DNA of 20,059 nt from a virus. Under the pieces are notes generated by a model that saw nothing but the letters and a program-made list of their open reading frames with translations, did not search any database and was not told the DNA's origin. The position numbers were made by a program, and so were the translations under genes. The stretch covers positions 15,909 to 35,967 of IMG/VR virus record IMGVR_UViG_3300030331_005568; one strand, written 5' to 3'. Below, piece after piece: positions 1 to 7,969 of this stretch (within the stretch, counting starts at the first letter, position 1; every line of letters begins with the position of its first letter).

Positions 1-1464
1 TTTATAGCAGGATTAACAAATGGTGTTCAAAATTTTGGTCATACATCCTTCAACAATAGTTATCATGGTTTAGTACATAGTTTCACTGGCTCAATGAGAA
101 TGAGTGGTTCAATCACTGCTCACTCAATAGGTCCTGGACGAATGGATGGTAGCACTGATTCAAGAATTGAGTTTGCTCTTCCCAATAGTTTTGATGATGG
201 GACTTTTAAATTCATATCAGCTACTCGTGAATTATTTAGAATATCAGAAAGTGCACATGTGATTGTTGGTGATGGTGGTGATGTTGACTTTCAAGTTAGA
301 ACGAATGGTGATGATAACGCTATATTTGTATTGGGTAGTACTGATAATGTTGGAATTGGAACAGCTACTCCAACTTCAAAATTACAAGTAAGTGGTGACA
401 TAACTGCGACAAACATAACCGCAAGTGGAAACATAAGTTCAAGTGGAACAATTATTTCAAATGCAACAAATACAATTGGAAATATAACCGCAAGTGGAAA
501 CATTAGTGCGAGTGGTGATATATTTGCTGATGATATAACTGTTACAGATATGGTTCAAGGAGGAAGATTATCATCACTCGGAAATATAACCGCAAGTGGA
601 AACATAAGTGCAAGTGGAATCATAACTGGTGAGGGATTAGTCATAAGTGATGACGCTTTAATCACAGATGACTTAGAAGTTCAAGGAAACATAAGTGGTT
701 CATCAATAACTGCTTCAACTGATTTCAAAATTGGTGGTACCGTTATAACTGATGGTCAAATTGCAGATGATGGTAATTTAACTATGGATTTGGCCGGTGA
801 TTTAGCAATCAATGTAGATGGTGGTGACGTATCAATTCTTGATAATACAACTCATATTGCCAACATAAATAGAACACAAGTTAGTGGTTCTGCATTATCA
901 ACTGGTTCATTTGGAGCTGGTTTCTTTAATAATAAAGTTGGTATTGGAACAACAAGTCCAGGCCAACATTTAGAAGTAGTTGGAAACATTAGTGCAAGTG
1001 GTGATATATTTGCTGATAGAGTTGGTATCGGAATACTTGGCACAAGTCCAGGTGAAGCATTAGAAGTAGTTGGAAACATAAGTGCTAGTGGAGTTGGTGA
1101 TTTTGGTAGTTTAGATGTAAATGGTGATGTGGATATTGATGGAACAACTCAATTAGACAACACAGTTATTACTGGTTCTTTAAAATTAAGTGGTGAAGTA
1201 AATATAGCTGGAAGTGGTCAAGGACACATAACTGCGAGTGGAAATGCACATGTGGGTGGTAAAATTAGCGCGACAGGTGACTTACTCATTAGTGGAGACA
1301 AAGTAGACTTCACATCTTTACCAACATCATCTGCAGGAGCAAACACTAAAGGATTATTTACACAACTTGGTTCTGAAATTTTAGGTAGTGGAAGTGCTGG
1401 TTCGGATGAAAGAGTTAAGTTTAATAATTTTTCTGCTTCAAAATTTGTATTAATTAAGGAGTAA
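1..1464 (+). CDS. Repetitive phage tail-fibre-like protein, 5' end outside window
   Basis: The reading frame is open from base 1, so the gene starts upstream; 487 codons are visible. An internal ATG at 94 is not a credible start because the same composition continues before it. The visible part begins with a beta-rich segment and then carries VGIG-type motifs (VGIGTATP, VGIGTTSPG, VGIGILGTSPG), each followed by a short (L/A)-x-V-x-G segment. Between them are many copies of a six-residue pattern close to I-T-A-S-G-N / I-S-A-S-G-D. Such VGIGT-SP plus repeat arrangements are common in trimeric phage fibres and in proteins upstream of peptidase S74 chaperone domains. No S74 domain is seen here; the protein ends FSASKFVLIKE. 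The likely role is a distal or side fibre contacting the host surface. Class is fairly sure; exact position on the virion is unknown. Confidence 0.8.
   Translation, partial: FIAGLTNGVQNFGHTSFNNSYHGLVHSFTGSMRMSGSITAHSIGPGRMDGSTDSRIEFALPNSFDDGTFKFISATRELFRISESAHVIVGDGGDVDFQVRTNGDDNAIFVLGSTDNVGIGTATPTSKLQVSGDITATNITASGNISSSGTIISNATNTIGNITASGNISASGDIFADDITVTDMVQGGRLSSLGNITASGNISASGIITGEGLVISDDALITDDLEVQGNISGSSITASTDFKIGGTVITDGQIADDGNLTMDLAGDLAINVDGGDVSILDNTTHIANINRTQVSGSALSTGSFGAGFFNNKVGIGTTSPGQHLEVVGNISASGDIFADRVGIGILGTSPGEALEVVGNISASGVGDFGSLDVNGDVDIDGTTQLDNTVITGSLKLSGEVNIAGSGQGHITASGNAHVGGKISATGDLLISGDKVDFTSLPTSSAGANTKGLFTQLGSEILGSGSAGSDERVKFNNFSASKFVLIKE
415..1250 (+). repeat. Dispersed in-frame direct repeats in the fibre gene
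   Basis: Several near-identical DNA repeats lie here. A 26-bp exact copy occurs at 478-503 and 580-605, offset 102 bp (34 codons). A 24-bp exact copy occurs at 415-438 and 586-609. A 36-bp copy with one mismatch occurs at 496-531 and 982-1017. Weaker copies sit near 1069-1090 and 1227-1245. All keep the frame and encode the GN-I-(T/S)-AS hexads. They could allow repeat number to change by recombination. Confidence 0.85.
937..1094 (+). repeat. Tandem duplicated VGIG unit in the fibre gene
   Basis: Two adjacent diverged copies, 937-1020 and 1021-1094, each encode VGIG, then TSPG, then a short linker, LEVVGNISASG and a tail. The DNA stretch tagaagtagttggaaacat is present in both. An older single relative (VGIGTATP...LQVSGDI) begins at 349. 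This is consistent with fibre growth by segmental duplication. Confidence 0.8.
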
Positions 1465-1466
1465 AA

Positions 1467-2717
1467 ATGCATCATTTTATATTCCCAACACAAGATACAT
1501 GGATTTCAAGTGGTTCATCTACTGTAACTGGTGAAACTTTTACAGACCAAAATTTTGGAAGAGACCAAATACTTGAACTTAAAAAAGAATTTTTTAATGA
1601 TTCTTTTCATTATCCAAGTAGAGTGTTAATTAATTTCGCAGGTGATGAATTTAATGATTTAAAATCTTTAAGGACTGCCGGAACAATCCCAAACAATGCA
1701 TCATATAGTTTAAATTTATTTGAAGCTGAGGGTAATTCTAGTTTATCATCAACCTATGAAATACATGCATTTCCTGTATACCAAGCTTGGAAAGAAGGTA
1801 CGGGTAAGTTTGGTGATAACCCTAAAGTTACAAATGGATGTAGTTGGGAAAATAGAATTAATGAACCAGGTTTACCACCCCTTTCTTGGTCTGTTGATTT
1901 TGCAACTGATGAAGATGATGATGGTATAGAATTTCAAGAATATTTTGCTTCCTTTGGTAGTGCTGGACAAACTTTTTCTAACATAACAGAAAGTGCTTTT
2001 CACGGTGGTGAAACTAACAATGGTGGTATTTGGATATCGGATAATGTTTTTACTGCATCGCAAAATTTTGATTTACAATCTCCTGATGTGAATATGAATG
2101 TAACAAACATTATGAACAAATGGTTTGATAATATTATTCCTAACTATGGTTTTATTTTAAAATTTAGTGGTAGTGCTGAAACTGATTCACAAACTTTTGC
2201 TAAATTAAAATTCTTTTCAAGAAATACTCATACAATTTACTCACCAAAAATAGAAGTAAAATGGGATGACCATTTACCTTGTACAGGTTCTAATACTGGT
2301 AGTTTAACTGAGTTGGATACAAGTGGTGAGGTTGATAACTTTTTATACATAAAAGGAATGAAAGAGAGTTATAAAGTAGGTGAAAGAGTTAAATTTAGAA
2401 TTGGTGCTAGAAAAAGATACATACAAAAATCTTTCACAACTTCAGTTCAAGAAGTAACTGGTTCATATATACCTGAGGGTAGTGGTTCATATGCAATTAA
2501 AGATGTTGCTACGGATGAGTTCATTGTTCCATTTGAAGATATTAATGGAATTAGTTTTACTAAACTAAGTTGTGATTCAGACTCAAATTACTTTAACCAA
2601 TTTTTAGATGGATTTTATCCTGATAGGGTGTATAAAATTTTATTAAAATTAAAATATGACGATGGTCAAGAACAAATATTTGATGATGATTTTGAATTTG
2701 TAGTTAAAAGGAAATAG
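1467..2717 (+). CDS. DNRLRE/CBM96-like beta-sandwich virion protein
   Basis: This 416-residue protein starts with HHFIFPTQDTWISSGS and then QNFGRDQILEL, the usual opening of DNRLRE-type domains (a strand, then 'D-T-x-I', then 'N-x-G'). Residues 103-130 contain VYQAWKEGTG and a later SWENR, matching the 'W-x-E-G-T-G ... W' pattern. Residues 209-267 contain VTNIMNKWF, PNYGFILKFSG and SPKIEVKWDD, matching the 'DVT-W-x-N-x-G-x-L ... P-x-L-x-V-x-W' ending. Residues 290-416 form a separate beta-rich tail (FLYIKGMKESYKVGERVKF) with no family I recognise. The start is set by AAGGAG at 1456-1461, five bases before ATG and overlapping the end of the preceding gene. DNRLRE domains in bacteria occur in secreted and surface proteins and some bind polysaccharide. 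In a phage late operon an adhesion or structural role is inferred. No signal peptide or membrane segment is seen. Confidence 0.7.
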   Translation: MHHFIFPTQDTWISSGSSTVTGETFTDQNFGRDQILELKKEFFNDSFHYPSRVLINFAGDEFNDLKSLRTAGTIPNNASYSLNLFEAEGNSSLSSTYEIHAFPVYQAWKEGTGKFGDNPKVTNGCSWENRINEPGLPPLSWSVDFATDEDDDGIEFQEYFASFGSAGQTFSNITESAFHGGETNNGGIWISDNVFTASQNFDLQSPDVNMNVTNIMNKWFDNIIPNYGFILKFSGSAETDSQTFAKLKFFSRNTHTIYSPKIEVKWDDHLPCTGSNTGSLTELDTSGEVDNFLYIKGMKESYKVGERVKFRIGARKRYIQKSFTTSVQEVTGSYIPEGSGSYAIKDVATDEFIVPFEDINGISFTKLSCDSDSNYFNQFLDGFYPDRVYKILLKLKYDDGQEQIFDDDFEFVVKRK

Positions 2718-2720
2718 GTT

Positions 2721-4511
2721 ATGGCATATACTACTGAAGAAAACGAAAGTTATCAAGAGCCTGAACTCACAACTGATGAGTATCAAAGTGGATTAACTTC
2801 TTTAAATCTTGAAATACTATTTGATTTTATAGCGCAAAGATTAATAGAGAGTCCATTTGTTAACAAAACAATTGTAGAAAACAATCAAACATTTATTCGT
2901 AATGGTAAACTTGAACAAGGTGCCGGTGAAGGTGTTTTAGCACTTTTTCAAAAAGATTTAAAAGCTAATGAAGCTGACTTGAATCAAACAACCACATTAG
3001 ACACTGGTGAAACCATAAGTCAATTACAAAATATAATTAATCAAGTTGTTAATGTTAATAGTTTAAATGTAGCTGTTTCACAAGGGCAAGATGAATCTAT
3101 AAGTATAAGTCTTGTAGGTGGAGGGCTTCCAGATGGTGCAATAAATATTACAAATTTAATTATTGGTGATGGTAATCCTTTAAATGTAAGTCAATTTATT
3201 CCTTTAAGTCAAAAACAATCAAATGTAGATATTGACAAAGCAGAAGAATTTCTTGACACGAATATATTTGAATTACTACCATCAGGAGATACAAGACAAT
3301 CAAGAATCATTAGATTTTTTCAAGAGTTAAATGCTTTACTTCCACCAAACCCACCTGAGTTTGATTTAGATAATGATAATAGAGTTGACAGAGGAGCTGA
3401 TAATAATTGGACTGGTTCACTTCAATATCAACAAAACAATAGTATTTCATATGCTCAAGATAACACGGATGGTAATATTGATGAAGAAGATGCATTTATT
3501 CACAGATTAAAGTCAACAGCTAATGATACAAATTCAACAAGAACCATTGAGGATATTTATAACACTATTCTTCCTTATTTAACAGATATGTTGGAAGATG
3601 AAATTTTACCACAAGATGATAGACCTATATATCAAAATCAATCATCAGGATATTTAAAATTTAGAAATTTAAATCAAGGTATTATTATAAGAAATACAAA
3701 TCAAGAATTTGTTCAAGGATTAGACCCAAACAATCTAACGTATTTAGATGATGGCTTTACCATTACAATGTGGGTTAGGTTTTTAGATAAAGTATCTACT
3801 GGAACTTTATTTAATTTTGGAAACCCAACAAGAGGGCAAGATGACCCTAATTGGAACAGAACTTCAGAGGAAGGATTTGGTTTTAAATTAGAAACATTTA
3901 TTATAAATAAAGATGATAGAACTGGTTGGGGTGGTACTGAACCGGGTGATAATAATTATACTTTTGGTTCATTTAGTGATTCCCTTATTAATAATAATAG
4001 GCCTGATGGATATATATCAAAAGATTCTAATAAACCTATTTTCGGAAATACAGATTCTGCTCGTTTTGTAAGATTAGTTGTAAATGCAAAAGATACTAAT
4101 GGGGGTGGTAATTGGTTAAGAAGTTCAGAAGCTGGAAATAGTGCTTTTACTAAATATACTTGGAACTTACCTGAATTACCAGGTAATTTTAATCCTGATA
4201 ATCAACAATGGGATGAATTATTAGCACTTGGAGCTACACACATTCCTGAGGACTTTAATGAATGGTATTTCATATGTGCTACTTATAACCCTAACATAAT
4301 TGAGCCTGATAAATATAATGTATTTGGTGATAATGAATCTGGATTAAACCCTATTTATGATGCATATCAATATAATTTTGATTTTTGGATGAATCGTATA
4401 AATCCAGACCAACCAGATACACTTGTAGCTAATTCAGGTTATGGAAATCAATGTAAAGTAGAAATCATATCACGAACTGATTTATTAAAAGCTCGTGGTT
4501 TTAAGGTATAA
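2721..4511 (+). CDS. Virion protein with C-terminal concanavalin/LamG-like fold and EF-hand-like loops
   Basis: This is a 596-residue protein. Residues 1-200 contain an N-terminal helical part (SLNLEILFDFIAQRLIESP) and a Leu/Asn-rich stretch. Residues 205-260 hold two acidic loops resembling EF-hands: DLDNDNRVD at 215 and DNTDGNIDEED at 247. Residues 308-570 resemble a LamG/concanavalin-like sandwich: YLKFRN, then FTITMWVRF (347-354), TLFNFGN, and NEWYFICATYNP (513-524), the usual 'W-x-F/H-x-x-x-T/A-Y' strand. Long insertions between strands are unusual. It lies three nucleotides after the DNRLRE-like gene, with AAGGAA at 2708-2713 as ribosome binding site. The role is inferred to be a structural or receptor-contact subunit of the tail apparatus. 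Ligand is unknown. Confidence 0.65.
   Translation: MAYTTEENESYQEPELTTDEYQSGLTSLNLEILFDFIAQRLIESPFVNKTIVENNQTFIRNGKLEQGAGEGVLALFQKDLKANEADLNQTTTLDTGETISQLQNIINQVVNVNSLNVAVSQGQDESISISLVGGGLPDGAINITNLIIGDGNPLNVSQFIPLSQKQSNVDIDKAEEFLDTNIFELLPSGDTRQSRIIRFFQELNALLPPNPPEFDLDNDNRVDRGADNNWTGSLQYQQNNSISYAQDNTDGNIDEEDAFIHRLKSTANDTNSTRTIEDIYNTILPYLTDMLEDEILPQDDRPIYQNQSSGYLKFRNLNQGIIIRNTNQEFVQGLDPNNLTYLDDGFTITMWVRFLDKVSTGTLFNFGNPTRGQDDPNWNRTSEEGFGFKLETFIINKDDRTGWGGTEPGDNNYTFGSFSDSLINNNRPDGYISKDSNKPIFGNTDSARFVRLVVNAKDTNGGGNWLRSSEAGNSAFTKYTWNLPELPGNFNPDNQQWDELLALGATHIPEDFNEWYFICATYNPNIIEPDKYNVFGDNESGLNPIYDAYQYNFDFWMNRINPDQPDTLVANSGYGNQCKVEIISRTDLLKARGFKV
3357..3500 (+). other. Two EF-hand/dockerin-like loops within the 596-aa protein
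   Basis: Loop 1 reads PPEFDLDNDNRVDRGAD, with Asp at loop positions 1, 3, 5 and 9 but Ala at position 12. Loop 2 reads QDNTDGNIDEED, with Asn3, Asp5, Gly6, Ile8, Asp9 and Asp12 but Gln at position 1. The loops start 31 residues apart, a spacing reminiscent of paired dockerin repeats. The lead-in LLPPNPPEFD resembles the LPFP-x-Y-x-x-EFD lead-in of the modules in two later genes. Both loops are imperfect, so calcium binding is only a possibility. Confidence 0.4.
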
Positions 4512-4514
4512 ATT

Positions 4515-7500
4515 ATGTCATTTATCACAGAATCAATATCAAGTGGATTCGGTGTAGATGGTGTTGAAATAAAACAAACACTTTCATCATCTTATGACGC
4601 TTTTTCAGGATTGGATTTAAATACAAATTCTTTTCAAAACACATTGTCTTCTTTAATTAATTTTGATAACGATAAAAGAGAATCTCTTGGAATGTTTTTT
4701 TTTAATGAAGACAATATATCTCAAGATAGTTTTCCTGATGTGTTATCATTTCCATTCATAGGATTGAACAAACCAAATCTTGTTAACAATGGAAATTGTA
4801 AATTTACTAACAATTTTTTGTTATCAGATGTAGTTGTAGAACCACAAGGTAAATGGCATTATATGGGATTAAGGGGACAATACAATGTCCCATCCTCTCA
4901 AGATAGATTTAATTCAAATTTTATACAACATAATAATGGTCAAGGAACTCCTGATAGTCAAGGTTTTTTGGGTTATGGTGGATTTTTTCAATATATACCA
5001 ATACAAGGTGAAATTGATTCATATTATGATGATATGGATAATACCCGTAATTTTCGAAAACATTTTTTATTTTTAACTAATGGAAACGATAAAATAACAC
5101 AAGAAGATTTTAATTCTCACCTTACTGGTGAACAACCAATACCAGATACAACACCTGGTTCTATTGCTTCTGTAAGAAGTTTGTTAACAGTACTATATAA
5201 TGAGAATTTATCTCTTAAATATCCAACAATAGCATCTTGGATACAAACTGATGAAGCGTATTCATATGATAGATGTTTATGTTTTATAAATTATGAAATT
5301 TGGAATGCAAATCATATTTTAAATTTAATAACAAATGGTGATACAAGTACAAAATATATTTTTAATACATTACTTCCATATGGCTATGCAACAAATTCAA
5401 AATTAGACGACGCTTATTCAACATCCGATGTAGAATACTTTACAGAAAATCAATACAGAGTGCTAAATCAAGTACAAAAAATTTATGATAAGTTTAATGA
5501 TGATGTTATTAATCCCTACACTTCTTTTAAAGTAAGATTTAAAATGAAAACTACACATGTTCTTCCACCATCTAATTATTTTACAGATGCGAATGAAAAA
5601 CAATTATTTATAGAAAATCCATTGAATGAGGAATTAGAAATGGCACCTCAAGTAGAGGTTGGTATTTTAACCAATCAAGCACATGAAACACCATTTCCTG
5701 GAGTGAATAATATTTGGACTGAACAAAATTCATATTCTGATGTGATTGGGAGAAGAGATATCTATTTTGATGCAAAAGGATTTTTTAATTCTGATAGGTA
5801 TTCAGATGCTAACACATTTGCAAATAAAAAGTTTTCAAATTTTGGAGGTATGGGTAGATTCCAAAACTCTGTTATAAATGAGTGGGAAACATTTGAATTT
5901 AATTTTAATTTAACTGAGGAACATAATAATAGAGGAATGATATATGGAGTTCGGTATGGTGGAGTTTTTGATGATGAAAAAAATGGAGGACCTGTAGAGA
6001 TACAATTAAATACTATTTTCACCGATGCTCAGCCTGGTCAAAATTTAGGAGAGATTCATTTTAAAGTGAGAAATGCATCTATTGAGGGAACTTTACCAAA
6101 TGGTGAACCTGCAGATAGATTTTATATAACAGATCCTGGTGGACTTAGCAGAGTTGTTGCACATGAACCTTTTAGTACGGATGAGAATGGTGATGCAACT
6201 AATACTATTGCAAGTGGTTTGGGTGATGAGGATAATGTAGAACAAGCAACCAGTGACACTCTTGAAGCTTACATAATGTATGTTGGGCAAATAGCGCAGG
6301 CAGAAGGAATCAGTATGGAGGTGGATAATTATGATATTCCTGACTTAGTTGTTGCATATTGGGATGGTGAAAGGTGGAGTTATGATAATAATCGAGGATA
6401 TGATTCAAGCCGACAATTTAATCCAGATGAAACTTGTTTTATAATCGCAAGACTTTATTCTGATGAAGCAGGTGCTTCAGGTATTACTTCTATGGAACAA
6501 TACATTAGTAATGAAAATGCATATCCAACTGATGGTGTTGGTAATTTATATTTATTTTTACAATCTGGAAATAATTTTAATGGTAGGGTATTGATTGATG
6601 ACATTGAATGTTATGAGTCTTATGAATTTTATCCTGATGTGGATGTTAGAAAAAAAATATCCAATGGTGTTTATGGTTCAGGTGATTTAACAAACTATTA
6701 TGATAAAGAATTGCAAAACAACGAATATAAGGATTCAACTGCTCCGTTAGAAGCACAATTTTATTTTTATCCTCAATACCCAACCAATGAAATACTTGAT
6801 GTGGAAAGAACACCAATATACAGTGATTTCAGAAGTGGTTTGTTTTACATTTATGATGTGGATTGGGGTGATGGTACTCCAAATGAATTTTCAACTCCTG
6901 AACAAATTGATGAACAGAAAGCTATCTATCACACATATGAAACTAATGGTGTGTTTGAAGTTACAGGAACGATGTTAAGAGTAAAAGTTGATGAAAACAA
7001 TAATATTTTAGGTGTCGCACACAATAAAAAATTTAAATTAAGAATAAACATCAATGAAGGGTTAGATGAGGAATTTCAATACTTTGGTAGTGATGGATAC
7101 TCATTTATTCCATATAAAAACACCACACCTATAATTGGTGGTATTTCTAAACAAAGTAGTTATTATAAAAAAATAAAAAGACAATTAGGTTTTATTGGTA
7201 ATGAAAAAATTAATATAACTTTTAAAAACAATAGTGATAAGTTAAAAACCGAATTAGCATTATTAAAAATGGATTCTGAAGAACAAGACAAATTTGAAAT
7301 ATTACCAAGTTATTTAGAAAATAGATTTTTATCTCCAAATGGTGAACTTATTAACGATGGTATATCAGTAAATAAACAAGAATTAGGAAAATCAATTGGT
7401 GATTGTGATTTAGCAAACATAAAATTTTATAACACTGGTTCTTTATCTATACATCAACTTTTGGGATTTGAAGATGAACAAAGTAATATACCTGATAATC

Positions 7501-7967
7501 CGAGATATTGGAAAAATATTATTTCAGAAAATGATTCTATATTAGATAGACAAGGTATTGATTTACAATCAAATCCATCAATAGACGTTCATTCTGAGCA
7601 AGATTGGTTGGGTGATTATTATTATCCTGTATTACCAAAGTATGGTGCTAATGGTAGATTTGTAAATATTGAAATGGATGAGGATAACAATGTTATAAGT
7701 GGTTATCCTTCAATAGATGGCGTTTTAAAAATACCATTTCCATTAGAAGGTCCTATAACAGATGAAAATGAATCAAATGAAAACTTGATAATACATATAA
7801 TAAATGATAAAGTAGAAACTGATGTGTTACAAGACAAAAGTGGTAATGAAAATAAAGGTTTTGCAATTAAAGATTTTAGTCCAAAGTTTGAAAATGAAAC
7901 ACTAAGAGTTAGAAAATCAAAAATAACAAGTGTAATAAAAACATCTACAAATAATGGAGCATTTTAA
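4515..7967 (+). CDS. Large virion protein with PKD domain and C-terminal module shared with the next gene
   Basis: This is a 1150-residue protein. Residues 87-125 (NLVNNGNCKF...) and 680-700 (GRVLIDDIECYESYEF) resemble the opening and closing strands of carbohydrate-binding jelly-roll domains, with several hundred unassigned residues between them. Residues 708-775 (VDVRKKISNGVYG ... PLEAQFYFYPQYP) lead into a PKD-type Ig-like domain at about 771-845: WGDG at 784-787, YHTYETNGVFEVTGT at 805-819. Residues 871-1150 form a C-terminal region with landmarks TPIIGG, GKSIGDCDL, QLLG, DKSGNENKG and final NNGAF, mirrored in the next protein. PKD domains mediate protein or glycan contacts outside cells. 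Here a structural role in the tail or fibre complex is inferred. The ATG follows the previous stop by three nucleotides; AAGG at 4503-4506 is a modest ribosome binding site. There is no catalytic motif. Confidence 0.65.
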   Translation: MSFITESISSGFGVDGVEIKQTLSSSYDAFSGLDLNTNSFQNTLSSLINFDNDKRESLGMFFFNEDNISQDSFPDVLSFPFIGLNKPNLVNNGNCKFTNNFLLSDVVVEPQGKWHYMGLRGQYNVPSSQDRFNSNFIQHNNGQGTPDSQGFLGYGGFFQYIPIQGEIDSYYDDMDNTRNFRKHFLFLTNGNDKITQEDFNSHLTGEQPIPDTTPGSIASVRSLLTVLYNENLSLKYPTIASWIQTDEAYSYDRCLCFINYEIWNANHILNLITNGDTSTKYIFNTLLPYGYATNSKLDDAYSTSDVEYFTENQYRVLNQVQKIYDKFNDDVINPYTSFKVRFKMKTTHVLPPSNYFTDANEKQLFIENPLNEELEMAPQVEVGILTNQAHETPFPGVNNIWTEQNSYSDVIGRRDIYFDAKGFFNSDRYSDANTFANKKFSNFGGMGRFQNSVINEWETFEFNFNLTEEHNNRGMIYGVRYGGVFDDEKNGGPVEIQLNTIFTDAQPGQNLGEIHFKVRNASIEGTLPNGEPADRFYITDPGGLSRVVAHEPFSTDENGDATNTIASGLGDEDNVEQATSDTLEAYIMYVGQIAQAEGISMEVDNYDIPDLVVAYWDGERWSYDNNRGYDSSRQFNPDETCFIIARLYSDEAGASGITSMEQYISNENAYPTDGVGNLYLFLQSGNNFNGRVLIDDIECYESYEFYPDVDVRKKISNGVYGSGDLTNYYDKELQNNEYKDSTAPLEAQFYFYPQYPTNEILDVERTPIYSDFRSGLFYIYDVDWGDGTPNEFSTPEQIDEQKAIYHTYETNGVFEVTGTMLRVKVDENNNILGVAHNKKFKLRININEGLDEEFQYFGSDGYSFIPYKNTTPIIGGISKQSSYYKKIKRQLGFIGNEKINITFKNNSDKLKTELALLKMDSEEQDKFEILPSYLENRFLSPNGELINDGISVNKQELGKSIGDCDLANIKFYNTGSLSIHQLLGFEDEQSNIPDNPRYWKNIISENDSILDRQGIDLQSNPSIDVHSEQDWLGDYYYPVLPKYGANGRFVNIEMDEDNNVISGYPSIDGVLKIPFPLEGPITDENESNENLIIHIINDKVETDVLQDKSGNENKGFAIKDFSPKFENETLRVRKSKITSVIKTSTNNGAF
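6825..7049 (+). other. PKD (Ig-like) domain segment
   Basis: The translation contains YDVDWGDGTPNEF followed about 17 residues later by HTYETNGVFEVTGTM. The pair 'D-W-G-D-G' and 'H-x-Y-x-x-x-G-x-F/Y-x-V' is the hallmark of PKD domains. It is a single copy, about 75 residues long, flanked by phage-specific sequence. Confidence 0.8.
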
Positions 7968-7969
7968 AA

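Noticed and set aside
852-1079. Open frames on the opposite strand within the fibre gene (also 291-503 and 1218-1493)
   Set aside because: They are mirror products of the repetitive coding sequence on the + strand, lack ribosome binding sites, and have low-complexity Pro/Leu translations.
415-1250. Regular repeats that could suggest a CRISPR array
   Set aside because: The repeats vary in spacing, are in frame, code for a continuous protein motif and have no cas genes nearby.
1911-1946. Acidic stretch DEDDDGIEFQEY in the DNRLRE-like protein as another EF-hand
   Set aside because: The hydrophobic position after the Gly and the final acidic position do not fit an EF-hand loop, and the lead-in of the dockerin-like family is missing.
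5073-5126. TNGNDKITQEDF in the 1150-aa protein as an EF-hand
   Set aside because: Loop position 1 is Leu, no paired loop lies nearby, and the family lead-in is absent.
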